From positions 22,917,933-22,981,932 of the forward strand of contig OY282608.1 in NCBI GenBank assembly GCA_958298945.1: a stretch of DNA of 64,000 bases, written 5' to 3'. Each line of letters starts with the position of its first letter. The stretch's first letter is position 1. This DNA comes from Atherix ibis. Taxonomy: Eukaryota > Arthropoda > Insecta > Diptera > Athericidae. Below the pieces are notes generated by a model. The model did not search any database and was not told the DNA's origin. It saw nothing but the letters and a program-made list of their open reading frames with translations. A program made the translations under genes and the position numbers. Shown one piece after another: positions 1 to 13,420 of the stretch.

Positions 1-204
1 AAAGCAACAAGCCAACAAACCAACAAGCCAACAAACCAACAAACCAACAAACTAAGTAACCAACAAGCCAACAAGCCAACTAACCAACAAACCAACAAAC
101 CAACAAACCAACAAACCAACAAGCCAACAAACCAACAAACGAACAAACCAAAAAACCAACAAACCAACAAACCAACAAACCAACAAACCAACAAACCAAC
201 AAAC

Positions 205-655
205 CAACAAACCAGCAAGCCAACAAGCCAACAAACCAACAAACCAACAAGCCAACAAACCAACAAACCAACAAACCAACAAACCAACAAGCAAATAAAC
301 CAACAAACCAACAAACCAACAAACCAACAAACCAATTAACCAACAAACCAACAATGGAACAAACCAACAAACCAACAAACCAACACACCAACAAACCAAC
401 AAGCCAACAAGCCAACAAACCAACAAACCAACAAGCCCACAAGCCAACAAACCAACAAACCAACAAACCAACAAGCCAACAAACCAACAAACCAATAAGC
501 CAACAAACCAAAAAACCAACAAACCTACAAACCAACAAACTAACAAACCAACAAGCCAACAAACCAACAAACAAACAAACCATCAAACGAACAGAGCAAC
601 AAGCCAACAAGCCAACAAACCAACAAACCAACAAGCCAACAAACCAACAAACCAA
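205..655 (+). repeat. Left-domain block A, copy 1
   Basis: This block matches 2229-2690. Shared private variants are ACCAGCAAGCC (211 and 2235), GCAAATAAACC (291 and 2315), CAATGGAAC (near 352 and 2376) and ACAGAGCAAC (591 and 2623). The offset is 2,024 bp at first and 2,032 bp later, so one 8-bp monomer was gained or lost inside the block. Similarity ends near 660, where this copy runs into AAACGAACTAACC. Confidence 0.8.
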
Positions 656-669
656 CAAGCCAACAAGCC

Positions 670-1000
670 AACAAACGAACTAACCAACAAACCAACAAAC
701 CAACCAGCCAACAAACCAACCAACCAACAAGCCAACAAACCAACAAACCAACAAACCAACAAAAAAACAAGCCAACAAGCCAACAAACCAACAAACCAAC
801 AAGCCAACAAACCAACAAACCAACAAACCAACAAGCCAACAAACCAACAAGCCAATAAACCAACAAGCCAACAAACCAACAAACCAACAAAGCAACAAGC
901 CAACAAACCAACAAGCCAACAAACCAACAAACCAACAAACTAAGTAACCAACAAGCCAACAAGCCAACTAACCAACAAACCAACAAACCAACAAGCCAAC
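670..1000 (+). repeat. Left-domain block B, copy 1
   Basis: This block matches 1782-2112 at an offset of 1,112 bp. Anchors are AAACGAACTAACC (673 and 1785), a run of seven A before CAAGCC (761 and 1873) and AAAGCAACAAGCC (889 and 2001). A further seven-A variant at 2161 shows that part of the block was copied again 288 bp downstream. Both copies end in AAACTAAGTAACC followed by CCAACTAACC. Confidence 0.8.
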
Positions 1001-1560
1001 AAGCCAACAAACCAACAAACCAACAAAGCAACAAACCAAAAAACCAACAAACCAAAAAACCAACAAACCAACAAACCATCAAACGAACAAAGCAACAAGC
1101 CAACAAGCCAACAAACCAACAAACCAACAAGCCAACAAACCAACAAATCAACAAGCCAACAAGCCAACAAACCAACAAACTAACAAACCAACAAGCCAAC
1201 TAACCAACAAACCAACAAGCCAACAAACCAACAAACTAACAAACCAACAAACCAACAAGCCAACAAACCAACAAACAATTAAACCAACAAACCAACAAAC
1301 CAATAAGCCAACAAGCCAACAAACCAGCAAACCAACAAACCAATAAGCCAACAAACCAACAAGCCAACAAACCAACAAACCAACAAACCAACAAGCCAAC
1401 AAGCCAACAAACCAACAAACCAACAAACCAACAAACCAACAAACCAACAAACCAACAAGCCAACAAGCCAACAAACCAACAAACCAACAAGCCAACAAAC
1501 CAACAAACCAACAAACCCATATGCCAACAAACCAACAAACTAAGTAACCAACAAGCCAAC
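970..1560 (+). repeat. Left-domain block C, copy 1
   Basis: This block matches 2954-3550. Anchors are the compound A6/CATCAAACGAAC element starting AAAGCAAC (1025 and 3009), AAATCAACAAGCC (1145 and 3129), AAACAATTAAACC (1273 and 3257) and CCCATATGCC (1516 and 3509). The offset is 1,984 bp for the first three and 1,993 bp for the last. The 9-bp change is one monomer plus one base; copy 2 has an out-of-register AATACCAATAAGCC near 3320. Confidence 0.82.
1025..1095 (+). repeat. Compound A6-tract / CATCAAACGAAC element (type example)
   Basis: This ~70-bp compound element is one of the most conserved non-standard patterns in the array: AAAGCAAC, two CCAAAAAACC tracts 16 bp apart, then CATCAAACGAACAAAGCAAC. 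Similar copies lie near 3009, 13247, 16133, 19668, 23783, 27518, 30835, 32719, 37457, 39319, 42349, 43875, 47955, 50205, 52844, 56451 and 56629. CATCAAACGAAC also occurs without the A6 pair, mainly in the right domain, and its C-G step is one of the few recurrent CpG sites in the window. Whether any protein binds it cannot be told from sequence. Confidence 0.75.
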
Positions 1561-1781
1561 AAGCCAACAAACCAACAAACCAACATGCCAACAAACCAAC
1601 AAACCAAGTAATCAAAAATCCAACAAACTAACAAACCAACAAGCCAAACAGCCAACAAACCAACAAGCCAACAAGCCAACAAACCAACAAACCAACAAAC
1701 CAACAAGCCAACAAACCAACAAACAAAAAAACCAACAAACCAACAAGCCAACAAGCCAACAAACCCACAAACTAACAAACC

Positions 1782-2112
1782 AACAAACGAACTAACCAAC
1801 AAACCAACAAACCAACAAGCCAACAAACCAACCAACCAACAAGCCAACAAACCAACAAACCAACAAACCAACAAAAAAACAAGCCAACAAGCCAACAAAC
1901 CAACAAATTAACAAGCCAACAAACCAACAAACCAACAAACCAACAAGCCAACAAACCAACAAGCCAATAAACCAACAAGCCAACAAACCAACAAACCAAC
2001 AAAGCAACAAGCCAACAAACCAACAAGCCAACAAACCAACAAACCAACAAACTAAGTAACCAACAAGCCAACAAGCCAACTAACCAACAAACCAACAAAC
2101 CAACAAGCCAAC
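1782..2112 (+). repeat. Left-domain block B, copy 2
   Basis: Second copy of 670-1000 at +1,112 bp. The anchor variants keep their order and spacing, so no unit was gained or lost between them. Small substitutions separate the copies; for example, copy 2 has an AAATTAAC variant near 1906 that copy 1 lacks. Downstream the sequence switches to CCAACCAACC and then to block A copy 2. Confidence 0.8.
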
Positions 2113-2228
2113 AAACCAACCAACCAACAAGCCAACAAACCAACAAACCAACAAACCAACAAAAAAACAAGCCAACAAGCCAACAAACCAACAAACCAAC
2201 AAACCAACAAACCAACAAACCAACAAAC

Positions 2229-2690
2229 CAACAAACCAGCAAGCCAACAAGCCAACAAACCAACAAACCAACAAGCCAACAAACCAACAAACCAACAAAC
2301 CAACAAACCAACAAGCAAATAAACCAACAAACCAACAAACCAACAAACCAACAAACCAATTAACCAACAAACCAACAATGGAACAAACCAACAAACCAAC
2401 AAACCAACACACCAACAAACCAACAAGCCAACAAGCCAACAAACCAACAAACCAACAAGCCCACAAGCCAACAAACCAACAAACCAACAAACCAACAAAC
2501 CAACAAGCCAACAAACCAACAAACCAATAAGCCAACAAACCAAAAAACCAACAAACCTACAAACCAACAAACTAACAAACCAACAAGCCAACAAACCAAC
2601 AAACAAACAAACCATCAAACGAACAGAGCAACAAGCCAACAAGCCAACAAACCCACAAACCAACAAGCCAACAAACCAACAAACCAACAA
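2229..2690 (+). repeat. Left-domain block A, copy 2
   Basis: Second copy of the 205-655 block, with the same rare monomers in the same order and one additional monomer. A private difference is AAACCCACAAACC near 2650, where copy 1 has the ordinary unit. Downstream this copy continues through 2.7-2.95 kb with ordinary monomers, without the AAACGAACTAACC found after copy 1. Confidence 0.8.
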
Positions 2691-2953
2691 GCCAACAAGC
2701 CAACAAACCAACAAACCAACAAACCAACAAGCCAACAAACCAACGAACCAACAAACCAACAAACCAACAAGCCAACAAGCCAACAAACCAACAAACCAAC
2801 AAACCAACAAGCCAACAAACCAACAAGCCAACAAACCAACAAACCAACAAACCAAGTAACCAACAAACCAACAAACCATCAAACGAACAAAGCAACAAAC
2901 CAACAAGCCAACAAACCAACAAACCAAGTAACCAAAAAGCCAATAAGCTAACA

Positions 2954-3550
2954 AACCAATAAGCCAACAAACCAACAAGCCAACAAGCCAACAAACCAAC
3001 AAACCAACAAAGCAACAAACCAAAAAACCAACAAACCAAAAAACCGACAAACCAACAAACCATCAAACGAACAAAGCAACAAGCCAACAAGCCAACAAAC
3101 CAACAAACCAACAAGCCAACAAACCAACAAATCAACAAGCCAACAAGCCAACAAACCAACAAACTAACAAACCAACAAGCCAACAAACCAACAAACCAAC
3201 AAGCCAACAAACCAACAAACCAACAAACCAACAAACCCACAAGCCAACAAACCAACAAACAATTAAACCAACAAACCAACAAACCAATAAGCCAACAAGC
3301 CAACAAACCAACAAACCAACAATACCAATAAGCCAACAAACCAACAAGCCAACAAACCAACAAACCAACAAACCAACAAGCCAACAAGCCAACAAGCCAA
3401 CAAACCAACAAACCAACAAGCCAACAAACCAACAAACCAACAAACCAACAAACCAACAAGCCAACAAGCCAACAAACCAACAAACCAACAAGCCAACAAA
3501 CCAACAAACCCATATGCCAACAAACCAACAAACTAAGTAACCAACAAGCC
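2954..3550 (+). repeat. Left-domain block C, copy 2
   Basis: Second copy of 970-1560. It carries private changes such as ACCGACAAACC near 3043 and a one-base register slip near 3320. After CCCATATGCC at 3509 it runs into AAACTAAGTAACC and a further CCAATATGCC near 3573, and then leaves similarity with copy 1. Confidence 0.82.
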
Positions 3551-5630
3551 AACAAACCAACAAACCAACAAACCAATATGCCAACAAACCAACAAACTAA
3601 GTAACCAGCAAACCAACAAACAAACAAACCAACAAGCCAATAAGCCAACAAACCAACAAACCAACAAACCAACAAACCAACAAGCCAAAAAACCAACAAG
3701 CCAACAAACCAATAAACCAACAAGCCAACAAGCCAACAAACCAACAAACCAACACACCAACAAGCCAACAAACCAACAAACCAACAAGCCAACAAACCAG
3801 CAAGCCAACAAACCAACAAACCGACAAGCCAACAAGCCAACAAACAAACAAACCAACAAACCAACAAGCCAACAAACCAACAAACCAACAAACCAACAAA
3901 CCAACAAGCCAACAAACCAACAAGCCAACAAACCAACAAGCCAACAAACCAACAAACCAACAAAGCAACAAGCCAACAAACCAACAAGCCAACAAACCAA
4001 CAAACCAACAAACTTAGTAGCCAACAAGCCAACAAGCCAACAAACCAATAAACCAACAAACCAACAAACTAACAAACAAACAAGCCAACAAGCCAACAAA
4101 CCAACAAACCAACAAGCCAACAAACCAACAAACCAACAAACCAACAAGCCATCAAACCAACAAACAAATAAACCAACAAACCAACAAACCAACAAACCAA
4201 CAAACCAACAAACCAACAAACCAACAAACCAACAAGCCAACAAACCAACAAACCAACAAGCCAAGTAACCAACAAGCCACCAAACCAACAAACCAACAAG
4301 CCAACAAGCCAACAAACCAACAAACCAACAAGCCAACAAACCAACAAACCAACAAGCCAACAAACCAACAAAAACCAAAAAACCAACAAACCAACAAACC
4401 AACAAACCACCAAACCAACAAACCAACAAACCAACAAGCCAACAAACCAACAAACCAAGAAACCAGCAAACCAAGTAACGAAAACGCCAACAAACTAACA
4501 AACCAACAAGCCAACAAACCAACAAGCCAACAAGCCAACAAACCAACAAACTAACAAAGCAACAAACCAACAAACCAACAAGCCAACAAACCAACCAACC
4601 AACAATCCATCAAGCCAACAAACCAACAAACCAACAAGCCAACAAACCAACAAACCAACAAAACAACAAACCAACAAACCAAAAAACCAAAAAACTAACA
4701 AACCAACAAACCAACAAACCAACAAACCAACAAACCAACAAGCCAACAAACCAACAAAAACCAAAAAACCAACAAACCAACAAACCAACAAACCAACAAA
4801 CCAACAAACCAACAAACCAACAAGCCAACAAACCAACAAACCAACAAACCAAGTAACGAAAAAGCCAACAAACTAACAAACCAACAAGCCAACAAACCAA
4901 CAAGCCAACAAGCCAACAAACCAACAAACCAACAAAGCAACAAACCAAGAAACCAACAAGCCAACACACCAACCAACCAACAAACCAACAAGCCAACAAA
5001 CTAACAAACCAACAAGCCAACAAACTAACAAACCAACAAAGCAACAAACCAACAAACCAAAAAACCAACAAACCAACAAACCAACAAACCAACAAACCAA
5101 CAAACCAACAAACCAACAAACCAACAAACCAACAAACCAACAAACCAACAAACCAACAAACCAACAAACCAACAAGCCAACAAGCCAACATGCCAACAAA
5201 CCAGCAAACTAAGTAACCAACAAGCCAACAAACCAACAAACCAACAAACCAACAAGCCAACAAACCAACAAGCCAAGTAACCAACAAGCCAACAAACCAA
5301 CAAACCAACAAGTCAACAAGTCAACAAACCAATAAACCAACAAGCCAACAAACCAACAAACCAACAAGGCAACAAACCAACAAACCAACAAACCAAAAAA
5401 CCAACAAACCAACAAACCAACAAACCAACAAACCAACAAACCAACAAGCCAACAAACCAACAAACCAACAAACCAACAAACCAAGTAACGGAAAATCCAA
5501 AAAACTAACAAACCACCAAGCCAACAAACCAACAAGCCAACAAACCATCAAACCAACAAAGCAACAAACCAACAAACCAACAAGCCAACAAACCAATAAA
5601 CCAACAAACCAACAAGCCAACAAACCAACC
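3550..5630 (+). repeat. Diverged satellite with AAGTAACG variant
   Basis: This 2 kb stretch holds only 8-bp monomers, and I could not pair it with any long near-identical copy elsewhere in the window. It is marked by a local form of a common element: AAGTAACG followed by AAAA or GAAAA instead of AAGTAACCAAAAAGCC, at 4473, 4851 and 5483. Two CAAAAACCAAAAAACC slips near 4369 and 4755 break the 8-bp register. The local variants suggest a sub-array that last exchanged with itself rather than with the middle domain. Confidence 0.75.
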
Positions 5631-8320
5631 AACCAACAAACCAACAAACCAACAAAACAACAAACCAACAAACCAAAAAACTAACAAACCAACAAACCAA
5701 CAAACCAACAAACCAACAAACCAACAAGCCAACAAACCAACAAACCAACAAACCAACAAACTAACAAACCAACAAACGAACTAACCAACAAACCAACAAG
5801 CCAACAAGCCAACAAACCAACAAACCAACAAACCAACAAACCAACAAACCAACAAACTAACAAACCAACAAGCCAACAAACCAACAAACCAACAAGCCAA
5901 CAAACCAACAAACCATCAAACCAACACGCCAACAAACCAACAAACTAAGAAACCAACAAGCCAACAAACCAACAAACCAACAAGCCAACAAGCCAGCAAA
6001 CCAACAAACCAACAAACCAACAAACCAACAAACCAAGTAACCAACAAACCAACAAACCATCAAACGAATAAAGCAACAAACCAACAAGCCAACAAGCTAA
6101 CAAACCAGCAAACCAAGTAACCAAAAAGCCAACAAACTAACAAACCAACAAACCAACAAGCCAACAAACCAACAAACCAACAAACCAACAAGCCAACAAA
6201 CCAACAAACACACAAACCAACAAACCAACAAACCAACAAGCCAACAAACCAACAAACCAACCAACCAAGTAACCAAAAAGCCAACAAACTAACAAACCAA
6301 CAAGCCAACAAGCCAACAAACCAACAAACCAACAAACCAACAAACCAACAAGCCAAAAAGCCAACAAACCAACAAACCAACAAGCCAACAAGCCAACAAA
6401 CCAACAAACCAACAAGCCAACAAACCAACAAACCAACAAGCCAACAAACCAACAAACCAACAAACCAACAAACTTACAAAGCAACAAGCCAACAAACCAA
6501 CAAACAACAAACCAACAACCCAACAAGCAAACAAACTAACAAACCAACAAACCAACAAGCCAACAAACCAACAAACCAACAAGCCAACAAACCAACAAGC
6601 CAACAAACCAACAAACCAACAAGCGAACAAACCAACAAACCAACAAGCCAACAAACCAACAAACCAACAAACCAACAAACCAACAAACCAACAACCCAAC
6701 AAGCCAACAAACCAACAAACCAACAAGCCAGCAAACCAACAAACCAACAAACCAACAAGCCAACAAACCAACAAGCCAACAAACCAACAAACCAACAAGC
6801 CAACAAGCCAACAAACCAACAAACCAACAAGCCAACAAGCCAGCAAACCAACAAACCAACAAGCCAACAAACCAGCAAACAAATAAACTAACCAACAAAC
6901 CAACAAACCAACAAGCCAACAAGCCAACAAGCCAACAAGCCAACAAGCCAACAAACCAACAAGCCAACAAACCAACAAACCAACAAACAAATAAACCAAC
7001 AAACCAACAAACCAACAAACCAACAAACCAACAAACAAATAAAGCAACCAACCAACAAACCAACAAACCAACAAACCAACAAACCAACAAACCAATTTAC
7101 CAACAAAGCAACAAACCAACAAGCCAACAAACCAACAAACCTACAAACCAACAAACCAAGTAACCAAAAAGCCAACAATCCAACAAACCAACAAACCAAC
7201 AAACCAACAAGCCAACAAACCAATAAGCCAACAAACCAACAAACCAACAAGCCTACAAGCCAACAAACCAACAAACCAATAAACCAACAAGCCAACAAAG
7301 CAACAAACCAACAAACCAACAAACCAACAAGCCAACAAGCCAACAAACGAACAAACCAACAAGCCAACAAACCGACAAACCAACAAGCCAACAAGCCAAC
7401 AAACCAACAAACCAAAAAGCCAACAAGCCAACAAACTAACAAACCAACAAGCCAACAAACCAACAAAAAAATAAACCAACATGCCAACAAACCAACAAAC
7501 TAAGCAACCAACAAACCAACAAACCAACAAGCCAACAAACCAACAAACCAACAAACCAAGTAACCAACAAGCCAACAAACCAACAAGCCAACAAACCAAC
7601 AATCCAACAAGCCAACAAACCAACAAAGCAACAAACCAAAAAACCAAAAAACCAACAAACCAACAAACCATCAACGAACAAAGCAACAAGCCAACAAGCC
7701 AACAAACCAACAAACCAACAAGCCAACAAAACAACAAACTAACAAGCCAACAAGCCAACAAACCAACAAACCAACAAACCAACAAGCCAACAAACCAACA
7801 AACCAACACGCCAACAAACCAGCAAGCCAACAAACCCACAAACCAACAAACCAAGTAACCAAAAAGCCAATAAACTAACAAACCAACAAGCCAACAAACC
7901 AACAAACCAACAAGCCAACAAGCCAACAAACCAACAAACCAACAAACCAACAATCCAACAAACCAGCAAGCCAACAAACTAAGTAACCAACAAGCCAACA
8001 AACCAACAAACCAATAAACCAACATGCCAACAAACCAACAAAATAAGTAACCAACAAGCCAACAAACCAACAAACCAACAAGCCAACAAACCAACAAACC
8101 AACAAACTAACAAACCAACAAGCCAAAAAACCAACAAGCCAACAAACCAACAAACCAACAAGCCAACAAGCCAACAAACCAACAAACCAACAAACCAACA
8201 AGCCAACAAACCAACAAGCCATCAAGCCAACAACCCAACAAACCAACAAACCAACAAACCAACAAGCCAACAAGCCAACAAACCAACAAACCATTAAAGG
8301 AACAAACCAACAAACCAACA
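5630..8320 (+). repeat. 2.68-kb tandem duplication, copy 1
   Basis: This block is followed directly by a near-identical copy. Anchors pair at +2,682 bp up to about 6,989 (for example AAACTTAC at 6470 with AAACTAAC at 9152; AAATAAAC at 6881 with 9563 and 6989 with 9671). They pair at +2,690 bp from about 7,037 onward (AAATAAAGC at 7037 with 9727; CATCAACG at 7669 with 10359). One 8-bp monomer therefore separates the copies, located between 6989 and 7037. I noticed only three substitutions: AAACTTAC near 6470, CAAAACAAC near 7729, and GCCAAC near 7914 against GCAAAC in copy 2. Confidence 0.93.
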
Positions 8321-11010
8321 AGCCAACAAACCAACAAAACAACAAACCAACAAACCAAAAAACTAACAAACCAACAAACCAACAAACCAACAAACCAACA
8401 AACCAACAAGCCAACAAACCAACAAACCAACAAACCAACAAACTAACAAACCAACAAACGAACTAACCAACAAACCAACAAGCCAACAAGCCAACAAACC
8501 AACAAACCAACAAACCAACAAACCAACAAACCAACAAACTAACAAACCAACAAGCCAACAAACCAACAAACCAACAAGCCAACAAACCAACAAACCATCA
8601 AACCAACACGCCAACAAACCAACAAACTAAGAAACCAACAAGCCAACAAACCAACAAACCAACAAGCCAACAAGCCAGCAAACCAACAAACCAACAAACC
8701 AACAAACCAACAAACCAAGTAACCAACAAACCAACAAACCATCAAACGAATAAAGCAACAAACCAACAAGCCAACAAGCTAACAAACCAGCAAACCAAGT
8801 AACCAAAAAGCCAACAAACTAACAAACCAACAAACCAACAAGCCAACAAACCAACAAACCAACAAACCAACAAGCCAACAAACCAACAAACACACAAACC
8901 AACAAACCAACAAACCAACAAGCCAACAAACCAACAAACCAACCAACCAAGTAACCAAAAAGCCAACAAACTAACAAACCAACAAGCCAACAAGCCAACA
9001 AACCAACAAACCAACAAACCAACAAACCAACAAGCCAAAAAGCCAACAAACCAACAAACCAACAAGCCAACAAGCCAACAAACCAACAAACCAACAAGCC
9101 AACAAACCAACAAACCAACAAGCCAACAAACCAACAAACCAACAAACCAACAAACTAACAAAGCAACAAGCCAACAAACCAACAAACAACAAACCAACAA
9201 CCCAACAAGCAAACAAACTAACAAACCAACAAACCAACAAGCCAACAAACCAACAAACCAACAAGCCAACAAACCAACAAGCCAACAAACCAACAAACCA
9301 ACAAGCGAACAAACCAACAAACCAACAAGCCAACAAACCAACAAACCAACAAACCAACAAACCAACAAACCAACAACCCAACAAGCCAACAAACCAACAA
9401 ACCAACAAGCCAGCAAACCAACAAACCAACAAACCAACAAGCCAACAAACCAACAAGCCAACAAACCAACAAACCAACAAGCCAACAAGCCAACAAACCA
9501 ACAAACCAACAAGCCAACAAGCCAGCAAACCAACAAACCAACAAGCCAACAAACCAGCAAACAAATAAACTAACCAACAAACCAACAAACCAACAAGCCA
9601 ACAAGCCAACAAGCCAACAAGCCAACAAGCCAACAAACCAACAAGCCAACAAACCAACAAACCAACAAACAAATAAACCAACAAACCAACAAACCAACAA
9701 ACCAACAAACCAACAAACCAACAAACAAATAAAGCAACCAACCAACAAACCAACAAACCAACAAACCAACAAACCAACAAACCAATTTACCAACAAAGCA
9801 ACAAACCAACAAGCCAACAAACCAACAAACCTACAAACCAACAAACCAAGTAACCAAAAAGCCAACAATCCAACAAACCAACAAACCAACAAACCAACAA
9901 GCCAACAAACCAATAAGCCAACAAACCAACAAACCAACAAGCCTACAAGCCAACAAACCAACAAACCAATAAACCAACAAGCCAACAAAGCAACAAACCA
10001 ACAAACCAACAAACCAACAAGCCAACAAGCCAACAAACGAACAAACCAACAAGCCAACAAACCGACAAACCAACAAGCCAACAAGCCAACAAACCAACAA
10101 ACCAAAAAGCCAACAAGCCAACAAACTAACAAACCAACAAGCCAACAAACCAACAAAAAAATAAACCAACATGCCAACAAACCAACAAACTAAGCAACCA
10201 ACAAACCAACAAACCAACAAGCCAACAAACCAACAAACCAACAAACCAAGTAACCAACAAGCCAACAAACCAACAAGCCAACAAACCAACAATCCAACAA
10301 GCCAACAAACCAACAAAGCAACAAACCAAAAAACCAAAAAACCAACAAACCAACAAACCATCAACGAACAAAGCAACAAGCCAACAAGCCAACAAACCAA
10401 CAAACCAACAAGCCAACAAACCAACAAACTAACAAGCCAACAAGCCAACAAACCAACAAACCAACAAACCAACAAGCCAACAAACCAACAAACCAACACG
10501 CCAACAAACCAGCAAGCCAACAAACCCACAAACCAACAAACCAAGTAACCAAAAAGCCAATAAACTAACAAACCAACAAGCCAACAAACCAACAAACCAA
10601 CAAGCAAACAAGCCAACAAACCAACAAACCAACAAACCAACAATCCAACAAACCAGCAAGCCAACAAACTAAGTAACCAACAAGCCAACAAACCAACAAA
10701 CCAATAAACCAACATGCCAACAAACCAACAAAATAAGTAACCAACAAGCCAACAAACCAACAAACCAACAAGCCAACAAACCAACAAACCAACAAACTAA
10801 CAAACCAACAAGCCAAAAAACCAACAAGCCAACAAACCAACAAACCAACAAGCCAACAAGCCAACAAACCAACAAACCAACAAACCAACAAGCCAACAAA
10901 CCAACAAGCCATCAAGCCAACAACCCAACAAACCAACAAACCAACAAACCAACAAGCCAACAAGCCAACAAACCAACAAACCATTAAAGGAACAAACCAA
11001 CAAACCAACA
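8320..11010 (+). repeat. 2.68-kb tandem duplication, copy 2
   Basis: This is the tandem copy of 5630-8320. It ends just after the CCATTAAAGGAAC marker at 10980, where copy 1 turns into AAAACAAC (near 8336) and copy 2 into the ordinary unit. It has one extra 8-bp monomer between the two AAACAAAT variants at 9671 and 9727. Its last 450 bp also form the start of the next (2.87-kb) duplication, so the two events overlap. Confidence 0.93.
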
Positions 11011-13420
11011 AGCCAACAAACCAACAAACCAACAAACCAAGTAACCAAAAAGCCAACAAACTAACAAACCAACAAGCCAACAAGCCAACAAACCAACAAA
11101 CCAACAAAGCAACAAGCCAACAAACCAACAAACCAACAAACCAACAAGCCAACAAGCCAACAAACCAACAAACCAACAAGCCAACAAGCCAACAAACCAA
11201 CAAGTCAACAAACCAACAAACCAACAAACCAAAAAACCAACAAACCAACAAGCCAACAAACCAACAAACTAAGTAACCAACAAGCCACAAACCAACAAAC
11301 CAACAGCCAACAAACCAACAAAACAACAAACCAACAAACCAACAAGCCAACAAACCAACAAACCAACAAACCAACAAACCAACAAACCAACAAACCAACA
11401 AACCAACAAACCAACAAACCAACAAACCAACAAACCAACAAACCAACAAGCCAACAAACCAACAAACAAATAAACCAACAAACCAAAAAACCAACACACC
11501 AACAAACCAACAAACCAACAAACCAAAAAACCAACAAACCAACAAACCAACAAACCAACAAGCCAACAAACTAACAAACAAACAAACCAAGTAACCAAAA
11601 AGCCAACAAACTAACAAACCAACAAGCCAACAAGCCAACAAACCAACAAGCCAACAAACCAACAAACCAACAAAGCAACAAGCCAACAAGCCAACAAACC
11701 AACAAACCAACAAGCCAACAAACCAACAAACCAACAAGCCAACAAGCCAACAAACCAACAAACCAACAAACCAACAAACCAAATAACCAAAAAGCCAACA
11801 AGCTAACAAACCAACAAGCCAACAAGCCAACAAACCAACAAACCAACAAACCAACAAGGCAACAAGCCAACAAACCAACAAACCAACAAACCAACACACC
11901 AACAAACTAAGTAACCAACAAGCCAACAAACCAACAAACCAACAAGCCAACAAGCCAAAAAACCAACAAACCAACAAGCAAACAAACCAACAAACTAACA
12001 AGCCAACAAACCAACAAACCAACAAACCAAAAAACCAACAAACCAACAAACCAACAAACCAACAAACCAACAAACCAACAAGCCAACAAACCAACAAACC
12101 AACAAACCAACAAACCAAGTAACCAAAAAGCCAACAAACTCACAAACCAATAAGCCAACAAGCCAACAATCCAACAAGCCAACAAACCAACAAACCAACA
12201 AAGCAACAAGCCAACAAGCCAACAAACCAACAAAGCAACAAGCCAACAAACCAACTAACCAACAAGCCAACAAGCCAACACCAACAACCCAACAAACCAA
12301 GTAACCAAAAAGTTAACAAACTAACAAACCAACAAGCCAACAAGCCAACAAACCAACAAACCAACAAACCAACAAGCCAACATATCAACAAACAAACAAA
12401 CCAACAAACCAACAAACCAACAAACCAACAACCCAAAAAACCAACAAACCAACAAGCCAACAAGCCAACAAACCAACAAACTAACAAACCAACAAACGAA
12501 CTAACCAACAAACCAACAAGCCAACAAGCCAACAAACCAACAAACCAACAAACCAACAAACCAACAAACTAAGTAACCAACAAGCCAACAAACCAACAAA
12601 CCAACAAGCCAACAAGCCAACAAACCAACAAACCAACAAACCAACAAACTAACAAACCAACAAACCAAAAAACCAAAAAACCAACAAACCAACAAACCAA
12701 CAAACCAACAAACCAACAAACCAACAAACCAACAAGCCAACAAACCAACAAACCAACAAACCAACAAGCCAACAAACCAACAAGCCAACAAACCCAGTAA
12801 CCAAAAAGCCAACAAACTAACAAACCAACAAGCCAACGAGCCAACAAACCAATAAACCAACAAAGCAACAAGCCAACAAGCCAACAAACCAACAAACCAA
12901 CAAGCCAACAAACCAACAAACCAACAAGCCAACAAACCAACAAACCAAAAAACTAACAAGCCAACAAACCAACAAACCAACAATCCAACAAACAACCAAA
13001 CCAACAAACCAACAAGCCAACAAACCAACAAACCAACAAACCAAAAAACCAACAAACCAACAAACCAACAAACCAACAAACTAACAAGGCAACAAGCCAA
13101 CAAACCAACAAACCAACAAACAAACAAGCCAACAAACCAACAAGCCAACAAACCAACAAACCAACAAACCAAGTAACCAAAAAGCCACCAAACTAACAAA
13201 CCAACAAGCCAACAAACCAACAAGCCAACAAGCCAACAAACCAACAAAGCAACAAACCAAAAAACCAACAAACCAAAAAACCACCAAACCAACAAACCAT
13301 CAAACGAACAAAGCAACAAGCCAACGAGCCAACAAACCAACAAACCAACAAGCCAACAAACCAACAAACCAACAAGCCAACAAGCCAACAAGCCAACAAG
13401 CCAACAAACCAACAAACCAA
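10555..13420 (+). repeat. 2.87-kb tandem duplication, copy 1
   Basis: This block pairs with 13420-16285. Anchors and offsets are CCATTAAAGG (10980/13849, 2,869), GCCACAAACC slip (11284/14160, 2,876), AAATAACC (11781/14658, 2,877), AGTTAAC (12311/15189, 2,878), CAATCC marker (12981/15866, 2,885) and CCAACGAGCC (13321/16206, 2,885). The drifting offset shows several monomer and single-base indels, so this pair is older than the 4,115-, 3,322- and 2,682-bp pairs. One unusual spot is CAACACCAACAACCC near 12277, which leaves the 8-bp register. Confidence 0.87.

Larger units (their letters stand above)
1..3550 (+). repeat. Left domain: mosaic of shuffled satellite copies
   Basis: This stretch holds no gene, only diverged 8-bp monomers whose variant barcodes recur in a shuffled order. 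A run beginning AAAGCAACAAGCC and ending at CCAACTAACC starts at 1, 889 and 2001. Three overlapping similarities, listed as separate entries, have different offsets: about 2,024-2,032, 1,112 and 1,984-1,993 bp. Different offsets within 3.5 kb mean this is not one clean tandem duplication but a mosaic of exchanges. Divergence between copies is higher than in the middle domain, with scattered single-base differences and unit indels, so these copies look older or less homogenised. Confidence 0.85.

Noticed and set aside
7481..7858. + strand Q/N/T/K-rich frames (also near 10171, 16795, 20910, 50521 and 56955) as low-complexity or prion-like proteins
   Set aside because: They begin at the ATG of a CATGCC monomer variant and then read PTNQQTNK. 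The same peptide arises in every + frame, and its recurrence follows the DNA duplications.
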